Source of the DNA: Calditrichota bacterium
GTDB lineage: Bacteria > Calditrichota > Calditrichia > RBG-13-44-9 > J042
Assembly: GCA_013150955.1 (NCBI GenBank)
Contig: JAADJD010000013.1
Location: 1-64,000 of the forward strand
Direction: 5' to 3'
Length of the DNA stretch: 64,000 bases
The notes under the pieces were generated by a model, which worked only from the letters and a program-made list of their open reading frames with translations, had not been told where the DNA came from and did no database searches. A program made the translations under genes and the position numbers. Of this stretch, positions 18,718-27,618 are shown in pieces (position 1 is the stretch's first letter; the number at the start of each line of letters is the position of its first letter).

Positions 18718-18771
18718 GAGTGAGTCCGTTGAGTGCCTTGGCCAGGTACAGGGACTCACTCTTTTTTTTTT
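18718..18771 (+). terminator. Strong plus-strand terminator with no gene upstream
   Basis: A perfect 10-bp stem GAGTGAGTCC (18718-18727) / GGACTCACTC (18752-18761) runs straight into ten Ts (18762-18771). No plus-strand gene lies upstream back to the divergent TonB receptor start, which suggests an unannotated plus-strand transcript. Confidence 0.75.
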
Positions 18772-18976
18772 ACACGTCCTGCGACCGACTTACCGGCGTT
18801 TCATGCCTGATATGGCATTCGGTTTACCTCCATCATGAATCCATCGGATCGATCACCCGTGCCGGTTCAAAGATTTTTAAAAACAAAACACGCAAGTCAT
18901 AGAAAACTTCCGCCGGAAAAGCCATCACGGGTAACGTTTTTTGTGATCTCGCCCTTTTCTGAAAAGTCATCCAACG

Positions 18977-19189
18977 TTACCGGGACTGTTCCTGCTTCCG
19001 ACAATGATTACAAATGCCGAACATTTGAATCGTTTCTTCATGGGGTTCAAAATCCGTCATTTTAAAAATTTCCCGAAATGTTAACCCCAGGGTCTGATGA
19101 TTGATCTCAATAACCGTTGTGCATTTGGTACAGATAAGATTGAGCGTTGTTTCCGGGCCAATCGCTTGAGTGTCAGTATCGTATTGCAT
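18977..19189 (-). CDS. Free-standing Fur-family C-terminal (zinc/dimerisation) domain
   Basis: A 70-residue protein that matches only the second half of Fur/PerR/Zur regulators: LNLICTKCTTVIEIN, a central helix, FEPHEETIQMFGICNHCRK. Both structural-zinc pairs are kept (Cys20/Cys23 and Cys60/Cys63). The winged-helix DNA-binding half is absent, and the His-rich segment that normally precedes LIC in Fur reads TTLN, so the regulatory metal site is altered. GGAG lies seven bases before the ATG, and no N-terminal remnant is found upstream in any frame, which favours a real small gene over a frameshift. It starts 40 bases after the DtxR-type gene. It could modulate that repressor by binding to it, or act as a zinc-binding remnant. 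Confidence 0.75.
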   Translation of the reverse strand: MQYDTDTQAIGPETTLNLICTKCTTVIEINHQTLGLTFREIFKMTDFEPHEETIQMFGICNHCRKQEQSR

Positions 19190-19229
19190 GAAATAGCTCC
19201 ATCCGATTCAAGGAATTCTGGAATGATTT

Positions 19230-19760
19230 TTATTTGTGCTCTTCAGAATGCAACAGGCATTCGGTATCACAAACGCCGCATTCACCAGTATGCCCCTGGC
19301 ACACATTCTCATAGCTTCTGTAGGCATCTAAAAAGGCCCTGGCTGTCGAATCGCTTGAAAACAAAAATTTTAGAAAACTCAGGAGCTTCTTACCGGTCTC
19401 TTCGCTGATTAAATGTTCCACCTTACAGGCATCTATTTCTGCCTGATCCGGTTGGACCTGGAGAACATCCTGCAGGAACTTGATCAGAATTTTACGAGTG
19501 GATTGGATAGCATGGCTCAGGCGATCCCCCTTTTCGGTAAGAAAAAGGAACTTGTTTTCGTCCTCCATCACGTATCCTTTTTCCTTTAAAGCCTTTAAGG
19601 TGATGGAAGCGCTGCCTCGGGTGATACCCAGCGTACGCGCCACATCACTCACACGCGCATATCCCCGATCAGACAACAGTTGCGCAATAGCCATGAGATG
19701 GTGGGCTGCACTGTGGGTAATCTCATTCTGATCAAACGCTTTCCAGGTTGTTATATCCAT
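19230..19760 (-). CDS. DtxR-family metal-dependent repressor with Cys-rich tail
   Basis: The start at 19760 (MDITTWKAF) has GGGA upstream; longer in-frame starts would include the operator. The 176-residue protein has an N-terminal winged helix (about 15-72; ARVSDVARTLGITRGSASITLKALKEKGYV), then the dimerisation/metal domain with DACKVEHLIS (Cys112, Glu115, His116). The Cys at that place is typical of the iron-type DtxR/IdeR rather than MntR. By eye the ancillary-site residues of DtxR (His79, Glu83, His98) are replaced by Arg, Ile and Glu. The tail holds Cys154, Cys161, Cys164 and Cys168, an extra possible metal or thiol site. It probably represses its own operon and metal uptake genes. Confidence 0.85.
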   Translation of the reverse strand: MDITTWKAFDQNEITHSAAHHLMAIAQLLSDRGYARVSDVARTLGITRGSASITLKALKEKGYVMEDENKFLFLTEKGDRLSHAIQSTRKILIKFLQDVLQVQPDQAEIDACKVEHLISEETGKKLLSFLKFLFSSDSTARAFLDAYRSYENVCQGHTGECGVCDTECLLHSEEHK

Positions 19761-19795
19761 TCCATGTCCCTTTACTTTGTTTTGCATATATAAAC

Positions 19796-19849
19796 ACTGT
19801 TTTAATATTAAAACAGTTGAATGATATGCATGGCACCTCAAAAAGTCAA
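19796..19849 (-). promoter_or_regulatory. DtxR-gene promoter with overlapping 22-bp palindromic operator
   Basis: On the minus strand TTGACT (19844-19849), a 17-base spacer and TATCAT (19821-19826) form a good sigma-70-type promoter. A perfect 22-bp palindrome follows at 19796-19817, made of the half-site ACTGTTTTAAT and its exact complement. It covers the expected start of transcription near 19813, the position of an autorepressor site. Confidence 0.75.
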
Positions 19850-20184
19850 TGGGTTACAGTAAATTCAAGGCTTTATCAAACAGGAATTCTTATCCTTTAA
19901 CTTCGACTTTGTGTCTCAAATAATTTTTAAGTGCGAGACGTTCTGTGGGAAACCTGAAGGGGGTAATTATCCGCTTATACGATGCGGTTCAAATCACAAC
20001 CTTGTAAAAATTTTCAACGGACCGCAACCTCTCAATACGGTATTTTACAATTTGCTCGATCGGGCAATGCCTGTCTATTCGTGAATTATCACATGCCCGC
20101 AGGACCCATGCGTGTCCAATCCATTCATGCCCTAAGCCTCCCAGGGCATACTCTTTGCTTCATCACCCGGATATTATTGAATTA
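19850..20184. other. Gap upstream of the regulator promoter
   Basis: No gene is supported. The region is AT-rich with no repeat copy or strong hairpin that I can identify. Confidence 0.3.
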
Positions 20185-20397
20185 ATCCCAAATGATGCAT
20201 GAAACCGCAAAATAAACCTAAATTATGCTTTTGACCACGAATTACACGAATAAACGCAAATAAAAACAAATTTTTAGAAGACGATATTATTGTTGAAAAA
20301 ACATGCCGGTTCTTAAACAAATAATTTTACTTGTATCAGTTGATAATAATCGTTTTAAACCATGAATGAACCGGTCAATAATGCACAATCCGGGTTT
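20185..20397. repeat. Dispersed fold-back repeat, degenerate copy F
   Basis: The left end is clear (AATGATGCATGAAACCGC), as is a right end (CAATAATGCACAATCCGGGTT). The core is replaced by unrelated AT-rich sequence, with an extra ACCACGAATTACACGAATAA block inside. Orientation cannot be told. Confidence 0.55.
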
Positions 20398-20558
20398 ATC
20401 CCAGATAATGCATTAAACTGCGAATCACGCAAATGATACCAAAATATTTCTACAAAATCGTAAATATACCCCGAAACAAATTTTCATCCAGATCCTGATC
20501 TAATGTATTTGATTATTGTGTTCATTCGTGTCATTCGGGGTCTAACGCATCATTCCAC
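20398..20558 (+). repeat. Dispersed fold-back repeat, copy G
   Basis: Directly abuts copy F. CCCAGATAATGCATTAAACT, the core AATTTTCATCCAGATCCTGA, then GTGTTCATTCGTGTCATTCG and GCATCATTCC. It lies downstream of the dipeptidase gene's 3' end. Confidence 0.85.
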
Positions 20559-20669
20559 TCAATCAGAATCTTTGTATTCCCGTCCCGGCCATGGAAACCG
20601 TCCGTCGAATCGGGTTAGCGCCTTCCGATCCGAATTTTATAAAAACCCCTTTTCGGTAATCTTCAGAGG

Positions 20670-21884
20670 TCATCGCAGGGAGCGGGCGTATTCTTCATTG
20701 GCTTTCAGTACCCGTAACAGGTTACCGCCCAGAATTTTCCGGACATCTTCTTCCGAAAAGCCGCGTTTCAACAGCATGTAGGTGATGTAAGGCAGTTTGC
20801 TCACATCTTCCATCCCAATGGGCAGGGAGGATACGCCATCGAAATCGCTTCCCAGCCCCACATGATCCACGCCGGCAAATTGAACCACATGTTCAATATG
20901 ATCCACGATGACCGAAGCATCGGGTACGGGAAGATCATATTGCCGGAAAAGCTCTCCGTAGGCCTGCCAGAAGCCAAAGCGATCGCCTTCATACTTCTGG
21001 CGCAACACCTTTACCTGGGGTTCCAGCTCTTTTTTCACCCGCTCATATGCTTCTTTGTACTCCTGGCTCAAAAATCCCGAATAGAAATTAATGTGAATCA
21101 CCCCACCGTTCTGTTTGACCTTTCGAATGAGCGCATCGGGCAGATTCCGGGGCACATCGCACAACGCCCGGCAGGAAGAATGGGAGGCGATGACTGGCGT
21201 TCGGGAAAGTTCCAGCACCTGGGCAATGGCCGCATCGGACAGGTGAGAAATATCAATCAGCATGCCCAGCCGATTCATCTCCTGCACCACCTGGCGCCCG
21301 AAGTCACTCAGCCCATTCCAGCGGGGCTCATCGGTACTGGAATCGCTAATATCGTTAGCGGAGGAATGCGTCAGGGTTATGTACCGCACCCCCAGACGAT
21401 AAAAATTGCGCAACAGGGCCAGACTGTGCTCAATTGGGCCGCCATTTTCCATCCCCATCAGGGCGGCAATCTTTCCCTCCCGATGCAAACGCAAAATATC
21501 CTCACTGGAATATGCCATGGCAATTTTATCGGGATTGGCCTCAACTGCCCGGTATACGGCGTCAATCAATTCCAGGGCGTACTTTGCGGGATGTAAACTG
21601 TCCATTCGATTGGGAACATATATGGAAAAAAACTGGGCGTCCAGACCCCCTTCAAAAGCACGGGGCAGGTCAAAATGACCCTCGTCGTGGCGTTTGCCCA
21701 TGTCAAAATTATCGTGAAATAACTTCATGGTCACATCGCAATGGGTATCGATCACAATGGCTTCCCGGTGGAGCTTCATGGCCTTCTGCCACAATTCAGG
21801 ATCCACATTTTCTGGCACATCCCCCGCGAATACACTCCCGAGAACCCAGACCAGAATGGATAACCCAACAACAATTACCCTCAT
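20670..21884 (-). CDS. Secreted membrane dipeptidase (peptidase family M19)
   Basis: Zinc dipeptidase of the renal dipeptidase family; cleaves dipeptides, often with low stereospecificity. The ATG at 21884 has GGAGG seven bases upstream; the TTG two codons earlier is rejected. Residues 1-20 are a signal peptide. The metal-binding pattern is complete: IDTHCD (about 46-50), MENGG, DISHLS, IASHSS and GLGSDFDG. The length, 404 residues, is typical. It is probably periplasmic or surface-exposed and serves peptide scavenging. Monocistronic. Confidence 0.93.
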   Translation of the reverse strand: MRVIVVGLSILVWVLGSVFAGDVPENVDPELWQKAMKLHREAIVIDTHCDVTMKLFHDNFDMGKRHDEGHFDLPRAFEGGLDAQFFSIYVPNRMDSLHPAKYALELIDAVYRAVEANPDKIAMAYSSEDILRLHREGKIAALMGMENGGPIEHSLALLRNFYRLGVRYITLTHSSANDISDSSTDEPRWNGLSDFGRQVVQEMNRLGMLIDISHLSDAAIAQVLELSRTPVIASHSSCRALCDVPRNLPDALIRKVKQNGGVIHINFYSGFLSQEYKEAYERVKKELEPQVKVLRQKYEGDRFGFWQAYGELFRQYDLPVPDASVIVDHIEHVVQFAGVDHVGLGSDFDGVSSLPIGMEDVSKLPYITYMLLKRGFSEEDVRKILGGNLLRVLKANEEYARSLR

Positions 21885-22223
21885 CTTCAATCCTCCATAC
21901 CATTTTGACCCGAATATAATACGGAATTTACATCCGAATTACAAAACTTCGAGCAGGAAAGATGAACTTTTCCCACAGCACTGCTGGCTGCGCTATTTCA
22001 ATACCGGGTTTCGCCATCGATTCATTCCGAAATTCAACGAACGTTGAACCGGGTGAAACCGCGTTTTTTAGTAAACTCCCCAACAAGCCGTTCGATAATG
22101 GAAACGACCCGGAGGGAGCCATCGTTTCTACCAGCATCTTGAGCATGGAAAACGGTCCGTGATGGACTCCAATGGTCAACCCCATATTTGATCGAATAAA
22201 TCTATGCACAGGAGGCGCGGCGC
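21885..22223. promoter_or_regulatory. Divergent gap between dipeptidase and glycosyltransferase genes
   Basis: 339 bases must carry promoters for both genes. Short open frames here (for example 21962-22162) lack ribosome binding sites and recognisable domains. I see no repeat or clear dyad. Confidence 0.35.
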
Positions 22224-23864
22224 ATGATCGCGATTTTACATGGATATTTGCTGGAAGGTTCCGGTAGTAATTTGTGGACCCGATCCATTGTCCGCTCCCT
22301 GGTCCGAAATGGGGAGACGGTGCATTTGATGTGCCAGGAAAATCATCCCGAAATCTACGACTTCATAGCGGAAGCCTATCGATACCGCCTGGATGGGTCC
22401 GTGGAAACGTGGTTCAAAAGAGACGTCCCCTATCCGGGTCGGTGCATTCTTCATAAACCGGAAATTGGAGACACCCTGCCCGTTTACGTGTGGGACCACT
22501 ATGAGGAATTTCCCAACGTGGTTCCCATGGTTGAACTGCCGGATGAGATCATCCACCAATACCTGGAACTGAACAAAAAGGCGTTACGGCGCATCCTGGA
22601 GGAGCATCCCATCACCGTGCTGCATGCCAATCATGCGGTCCTCATGTCCGTGGTTGCCATGGAAATTTCCCGGGAACGGGGAATACCGTACAGCATCATG
22701 CCCCATGGCAGCGCCATCGAATATGCCGTAAAGAAAGATCCCCGATTTTTTCACCATGCCCGCGAAGCCTTTCGCCAGGCGCAGCGCATTCTGGTGATCG
22801 GGAAAGAGATGCGTTCCCGCGTGCTCCAATTGTTCCCGGACATTCCCGATCTGGAACGTCGACTGGAGGAGCTTAACCTGGGGGTGGACACCCAGCAATT
22901 TCAACCCATTGAAAACAACCAGCGCGAGGGGAACATCCTGCGCTTAATCGATCGGGTAAAGGGGTATCCCAGGGGCAAATCACCTGATCAGAGCCAGCAG
23001 CTGGTTCAGGAAGCTCAACACCTTCAGAAACCAGAAGGTTTGAAATCTCTGCTGCAAAAATACGGGCAATACACCGCAAAAAATCCCGATCGGGATGTTG
23101 AAGCCAAACTGCGATCGGTGGATTGGTCCCGGGAGAAAATCCTGCTGTTTGTGGGTCGCCTGATCGCCAGCAAGGGCCTGCAATCGATCCTGGCTGCCCT
23201 GCCGGAAATTTTCGCCACCCATCCCAACAGCCGATTGCTGGTCATCGGACACGGTCCCCTCCGCGAAGCCATGGAACTGCTGGTTTTCGCCTTATCCAGC
23301 GGGAACCGGCAACTGGCAGAATGGATTGTGAATCAGGGAAAGGCCCTGGAAGGCGGCGATCCCACACCATTAATCACCGTGGCAAACTACTGGAAATGGT
23401 TACAGGAACGAGGAGAGTGGGAAACCTACTGGAAAAAGGCCCAACAATTCATGACCCCGGAGCGGGTGATCTTCACCGGTTACCTCACCCACGCGGAATT
23501 ACGATTCGTTTTCCCCTGCTGCGACGTTGCCATTTTTCCTTCGGTAGTTGCTGAAGCCGGCCCTCTGGTCTTTCTGGAAGCCCTGTCCAGCGGTTGCTTT
23601 CCCCTGGGGACGTATTTCGCTGGCATGGCCGCCAGTATTGATTCGACAGCCGACTACCTGCCTGTGGATGCGGTGGAGGCCATGAAAATCCGTGCCGATG
23701 AGCGCTGGACCGTCCATGACATTGCGCAAAAAGCGCCCCGGGCGCTGGAGCTCGCCCCGCGGGTGAAAACGGCTCTGCGTCAGGTGGCCGTGGACCGATA
23801 CGACTGGAGCCGGGTGGCAAAACGATTTTCGAATCTCCTGCATCAACTTCAATACGATGCCTGA
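22224..23864 (+). CDS. GT4-family glycosyltransferase
   Basis: Retaining GT-B glycosyltransferase, 546 residues. The N-terminal acceptor half (about 1-230) opens with AILHGYLLEGSGSNLWTRSIVRSLVRNG, the usual GT4 glycine loop. The donor half (about 310-540) holds KILLFVGRLIASKGLQSILAALPEI, VIFTGYLTHAELRFVFPCCDVAIFPSVVAEAGPLVFLEALSSG with the E-x7-E catalytic and binding pair, and a C-terminal crossover helix. A linker of about 80 charged residues (about 232-312) makes it longer than the usual 380-420. GGAGG precedes the ATG by eight bases. The sugar and acceptor are unknown; no other polysaccharide gene is adjacent. Confidence 0.87.
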   Translation: MIAILHGYLLEGSGSNLWTRSIVRSLVRNGETVHLMCQENHPEIYDFIAEAYRYRLDGSVETWFKRDVPYPGRCILHKPEIGDTLPVYVWDHYEEFPNVVPMVELPDEIIHQYLELNKKALRRILEEHPITVLHANHAVLMSVVAMEISRERGIPYSIMPHGSAIEYAVKKDPRFFHHAREAFRQAQRILVIGKEMRSRVLQLFPDIPDLERRLEELNLGVDTQQFQPIENNQREGNILRLIDRVKGYPRGKSPDQSQQLVQEAQHLQKPEGLKSLLQKYGQYTAKNPDRDVEAKLRSVDWSREKILLFVGRLIASKGLQSILAALPEIFATHPNSRLLVIGHGPLREAMELLVFALSSGNRQLAEWIVNQGKALEGGDPTPLITVANYWKWLQERGEWETYWKKAQQFMTPERVIFTGYLTHAELRFVFPCCDVAIFPSVVAEAGPLVFLEALSSGCFPLGTYFAGMAASIDSTADYLPVDAVEAMKIRADERWTVHDIAQKAPRALELAPRVKTALRQVAVDRYDWSRVAKRFSNLLHQLQYDA

Positions 23865-23910
23865 GCCTCCATAAACTCCCAACAGGATTTTTAACCTAAA
23901 TTCAGCTTAA

Positions 23911-24082
23911 ACCCAAATCATGCGATAAACCGCGAATCGCACGAATGAAACCAAAAAATGTTAACAAAATCGCGAATAATAGCCGGAACACATTTTTATC
24001 CAGACCTCGTCCAATGGATTTTACTATTTTTTATTCGTGTTAATTCGTGTCATTCGTGGTCCTAAGCATCATCCGGGTTAAA
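23911..24082 (+). repeat. Dispersed fold-back repeat, copy H
   Basis: ACCCAAATCATGCGATAAAC, GAATCGCACGAATGAAACC, core CATTTTTATCCAGACCTCGT, ATTCGTGTCATTCGTGGTCC, AGCATCATCCGGGTTAAA. It lies after the glycosyltransferase gene. Confidence 0.9.
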
Positions 24083-24377
24083 TTTCCCGGCGGAAATCCC
24101 AATTACTGCCCAACCCCATTCGCGAATCCAACCCCATCGCTGTGGGACTGTCAGCACACAGGCGCTGTCCTACCAACCCTTTCAGGCCACGTGAATTGTG
24201 GCATTTTACTTTTTTTTTGAACAAAGCTGGATTATATTTGATTTTCTTAAGTTTAACAGCGGATTTCCGACACATTTGTCCACGACAATCGCCAGGGATT
24301 TCCGGAAACGGAATAGTCAATCTGAGCGGTCTACAAAATGGATTGCGTGAAGTAAGAAAAACAGGAGCATTGCCGCA
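24083..24377. promoter_or_regulatory. Upstream region of the acyl-CoA carboxylase operon
   Basis: 295 bases with a T-rich tract near 24210-24220 and no gene of their own. The carboxylase operon promoter should lie here. No clear operator is seen. Confidence 0.35.
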
Positions 24378-25985
24378 ATGAATCGCATTGAATCCCGCAT
24401 TAACCCCAACAGCCGTGAGTTTAAAGAAAACAAAGCCCACATGGAAGCGCTGGTTGCGGAGCTCAAAGAACGGGTCGCCCAGGTTAAAAAGGGGGGACCA
24501 CCCCATCTGCACGAAGCTCACAAAAAACGGGGGAAACTCTTTGTCCGGGAGCGCCTGAAGTTGCTGTTTGATCCGAATACACCGTTCCTGGAGCTTTCTC
24601 CCCTGGCCGCCTGGGATATGTACAACAACGAGGCGCCTTCTGCGGGAATCATCACCGGCATTGGCGTGGTGCACAAGCGCGAAGTGATGGTGGTGGCCCA
24701 CGATGCAACCGTAAAGGGCGGAACCTATTTTCCCATGACCATCAAAAAGCACATCCGAGCTCAGGAAATTGCCATGCAAAACCGGCTGCCCTGCATTTAT
24801 CTGGTGGATTCCGGAGGGATTTTCCTGCCCTATCAGTCGGAAACTTTTCCCGACCGCGACCACTTTGGTCGCATCTTTTACAATCAGGCTCGGATGTCGG
24901 CAGAAGGCATTCCCCAGATTGCCGTGGTGCTGGGCAGCAGTACTGCAGGCGGGGCCTACCAGCCGGCCATGAGCGACGAAGTAGTGATCGTTCGCAAGCG
25001 GGGCACCATTTACATTGGTGGTCCACCCCTGGTAAAAGCGGCCACCGGGGAGGTGGTCACCGACGAGGAACTGGGCGGTGCAGATGTCCACGCCCGCATT
25101 TCCGGTGTCGCCGACCACTACGCGCTGGACGAACCCCACGCGTTCGAAATCACCCGCAACATTGTGGAAAATCTGGGACCGGCACAAAAATTCGAGCTGG
25201 ACCGCAGCGAGCCGGAAGATCCCTATTACGATCCCGAAGAACTTTACGGAATCATCCCCAAAGACATTCGTAAACCGTTCGACATCCGCGAAGTTATTGC
25301 ACGTATCGTCGATGGCAGCCGATTTCAGGAATTTAAAGCCCTCTACGGCCAGACTCTGGTCTGTGGATTTGCCCGGATTATGGGATATCCCGTGGGCATT
25401 CTGGCCAATAACGGGGTGCTCTTCAGCGAAAGTTCCCTGAAAGGCGCCCATTTCATTGAACTCTGCACCCAGCGGAAGATACCGCTGGTATTTTTACAGA
25501 ACATAACGGGATTCATTGTGGGCAAGGAATACGAGCACCGGGGCATTGCAAAGGACGGTGCCAAACTGGTCCATGCGGTGGCCAACGCTCAGGTACCGAA
25601 ATTTACCGTCATTATTGGGGGATCTTACGGCGCAGGCAATTACGGGATGTGCGGTCGGGCGTACGATCCCCGGCTGTTGTGGATGTGGCCCAGTGGCCGC
25701 ATTAGCGTCATGGGCGGTGAACAGGCCGCCGATGTGCTGGTCACCGTCAAAAAGCGCTCCATGGAAAAGAAGGGCATTCAGGTATCCGAAGCGGAACTGG
25801 CCCGATTGCGCGAGGAAACCCTGGCCAAATACGAGCAGGAGGCCAGCCCGTATTACAGTACCGCGCGCTTGTGGGACGACGGCATTCTGGATCCGCTGGA
25901 CACTCGAAATGCCCTGGCTCTGGCCATCTCCATGTCACTCAACGCCCCCATTCCCGATCAAAAGTATGGGGTGTTCCGGATGTAA
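24378..25985 (+). CDS. mccB: Acyl-CoA carboxylase, carboxyltransferase subunit (methylcrotonyl-CoA type)
   Basis: Transfers the carboxyl group from carboxybiotin to an acyl-CoA. The 535-residue protein has both crotonase-like halves of the carboxyltransferase fold in one chain. [40 protein letters not shown] is the pattern of methylcrotonyl-CoA carboxylase beta chains (leucine degradation) rather than the shorter propionyl-CoA pattern; [16 protein letters not shown] and [18 protein letters not shown] are the two oxyanion-hole regions. First gene of a three-gene operon with biotin carboxylase and carrier protein. Propionyl- or geranyl-CoA specificity cannot be excluded without a tree. Confidence 0.9.
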   Translation: MNRIESRINPNSREFKENKAHMEALVAELKERVAQVKKGGPPHLHEAHKKRGKLFVRERLKLLFDPNTPFLELSPLAAWDMYNNEAPSAGIITGIGVVHKREVMVVAHDATVKGGTYFPMTIKKHIRAQEIAMQNRLPCIYLVDSGGIFLPYQSETFPDRDHFGRIFYNQARMSAEGIPQIAVVLGSSTAGGAYQPAMSDEVVIVRKRGTIYIGGPPLVKAATGEVVTDEELGGADVHARISGVADHYALDEPHAFEITRNIVENLGPAQKFELDRSEPEDPYYDPEELYGIIPKDIRKPFDIREVIARIVDGSRFQEFKALYGQTLVCGFARIMGYPVGILANNGVLFSESSLKGAHFIELCTQRKIPLVFLQNITGFIVGKEYEHRGIAKDGAKLVHAVANAQVPKFTVIIGGSYGAGNYGMCGRAYDPRLLWMWPSGRISVMGGEQAADVLVTVKKRSMEKKGIQVSEAELARLREETLAKYEQEASPYYSTARLWDDGILDPLDTRNALALAISMSLNAPIPDQKYGVFRM

Positions 25986-26004
25986 ATCCGAAACGGGAAC
26001 GTTC

Positions 26005-27552
26005 ATGAAACGGACAACGAAAACAGTCACCAAACGTTCAGTAAAGACCATGAAACAGCCAATACAACGCATCCTCATTGCCAATCGCGGGGAAATCGCC
26101 CGCCGTGTGATTCAGGCATGTAAGGAATTGAATATTGAGACGGTTGCGATTTATTCCGATGTGGACAAATATTCACCCCATGTGCTGGACGCCGACATGG
26201 CGGTGGAAATCGGCCCGGCGCCCCCAACGGAAAGTTACCTTAACATGGACCGAATCATTGCCGTGGCCAGGGAAACCCGCTGTCAGGCGATTCATCCGGG
26301 TTATGGATTCCTTGCGGAAAATGCAGAATTCGCCCGTCGGTGTGTTTCCGAAGGGATATTGTTTATTGGCCCCACTCCAGAGGCCATGGCCCTGGTAGGC
26401 AACAAGCTTAAGGCTCGCCAGACCGTGATGCAGGCTGGCGTGCCCATCATTCCGGGAATGCAAACGCGGACTCAACAGGACACCGACCTGGAAAAAATCG
26501 TCCAACAAATCGGCTTTCCCATCATGATCAAGGCCGCTGCCGGGGGCGGCGGTAAGGGGATGCGTATTGTCCGCGAGTTTAAGGAACTGCAACCCGCCCT
26601 GGAAGCCAGTCAGCGCGAGGCTCGTTCTGCCTTTGGCGACGATACCGTGTATCTGGAAAAATTCATTGAGCGTCCCCGTCACGTGGAAGTACAGGTCCTG
26701 GCCGACGCCCACGGGAACATCGTCCATTTGTTTGAACGGGAATGTTCCATCCAGCGGCGCCATCAAAAAATCGTTGAGGAAAGCCCCTCCCCCGCACTGG
26801 ATCCCGACCTGCGCCAGAAAATGGGAGAAACAGCCTGCCGGGTAATGGAGGCAGTGGGCTATACCAATGCCGGAACGGTGGAGTTCCTGCTGGACGCCGA
26901 TAAGAATTTCTATTTCCTGGAAGTGAACGCCCGAATTCAGGTGGAACACCCGGTCACAGAGCTGGTCACCGGGATTGACCTGGTAAAACAACAGATTCGC
27001 ATTGCCGCCGGAGAACCCCTGCCATTCTCTCAGGAACAGATTCAGCAGAAAGGCCACGCCATCGAATGCCGCATTTACGCCGAAGACCCGGAAAACCAGT
27101 TCCTGCCTTCCATCGGCAAATTAATCTACGTGCAGGAGCCCCAGGGTGCCGGCATCCGTTGCGATTCGGGCATCTACAGCAGAATGGAGGTCACCCATCA
27201 CTACGATCCCATCCTCTCTAAAGTGATTGTCTGGGATCAGAACCGGGAAGCGGCTATCGCGCGCATGCTACATGCCCTGTCCCATTACGTTATACTGGGG
27301 ATTCAAACGCCCATCCCATTTTTAATCGATTTGCTGTCGCATCCGGAATTTCGCTCCGGGAACCTCCACACCCATTTTCTGGAAGAGCATTTTTCGGGAT
27401 GGAAGCCCCGGGCACAGGAGTCGGAGCGGGCACTGGCGATCGCCATCGCAGCGTTTATGGATTCGCGTCCGCGGAAGACGACCGTCGTCTCCGAAGAACA
27501 ACGCATGCCCACGCCCTGGGAAAGCCTGGGAAGATGGGAATTGCTTTCTTAA
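26005..27552 (+). CDS. Biotin carboxylase subunit without carrier domain
   Basis: Uses ATP and bicarbonate to carboxylate biotin on the carrier protein. I start at 26005, after GGGAA; an ATG at 26050 (MKQPIQRILIANRGEIA) is equally plausible and would match the family start better. The ATP-grasp core shows ILIANRGEIARRV, AIHPGYGFLAENAEFA, KAAAGGGGKGMRIV, HVEVQVLADAHGN, ERECSIQRRHQKIVEE and EVNARIQVEHPVTE. The 515-residue chain stops about 50 residues after the biotin carboxylase C-domain, so the biotinyl domain normally fused in MccA/PccA is a separate gene (27619). It follows the carboxyltransferase gene by 19 bases. Confidence 0.92.
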   Translation: MKRTTKTVTKRSVKTMKQPIQRILIANRGEIARRVIQACKELNIETVAIYSDVDKYSPHVLDADMAVEIGPAPPTESYLNMDRIIAVARETRCQAIHPGYGFLAENAEFARRCVSEGILFIGPTPEAMALVGNKLKARQTVMQAGVPIIPGMQTRTQQDTDLEKIVQQIGFPIMIKAAAGGGGKGMRIVREFKELQPALEASQREARSAFGDDTVYLEKFIERPRHVEVQVLADAHGNIVHLFERECSIQRRHQKIVEESPSPALDPDLRQKMGETACRVMEAVGYTNAGTVEFLLDADKNFYFLEVNARIQVEHPVTELVTGIDLVKQQIRIAAGEPLPFSQEQIQQKGHAIECRIYAEDPENQFLPSIGKLIYVQEPQGAGIRCDSGIYSRMEVTHHYDPILSKVIVWDQNREAAIARMLHALSHYVILGIQTPIPFLIDLLSHPEFRSGNLHTHFLEEHFSGWKPRAQESERALAIAIAAFMDSRPRKTTVVSEEQRMPTPWESLGRWELLS

Positions 27553-27618
27553 GCATTGAATTTTGCTCGAAAGGAAAAAATTGCTTATCTTTGAATAATT
27601 TGAAATGAGCGGATAGCG

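Larger units (their letters stand above)
18398..18976. promoter_or_regulatory. 579-base regulatory gap upstream of the TonB receptor gene
   Basis: No gene is supported. The imperfect dyad GTTGAC-N6-GTTAAC (minus strand, about 18415-18432) lies just before the receptor's ribosome binding site and could be an operator. A second long inverted repeat (GGTAACGTT near 18930 and AACGTTACC near 18973) flanks the stop codon of the Fur-like gene. Terminator-like hairpins in the middle are listed separately. I looked for cobalamin and heme-type leaders and saw none. Confidence 0.45.

Noticed and set aside
18398-18900. Cobalamin or other riboswitch in the TonB receptor leader
   Set aside because: No B12-box-like or other known conserved core was seen; the hairpins are better explained as terminators.
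18977-19229. Frameshifted full-length fur
   Set aside because: No winged-helix sequence was found in any frame upstream, and the 70-codon gene has its own good ribosome binding site.
24078-25451. 457-codon minus-strand open frame across the mccB start
   Set aside because: It runs antisense through carboxyltransferase motifs; composition follows the coding strand's codons.
25516-26004. Long in-frame extension upstream of the biotin carboxylase start
   Set aside because: It overlaps the carboxyltransferase gene in another frame and does not resemble biotin carboxylase; the family start lies at 26005-26050.
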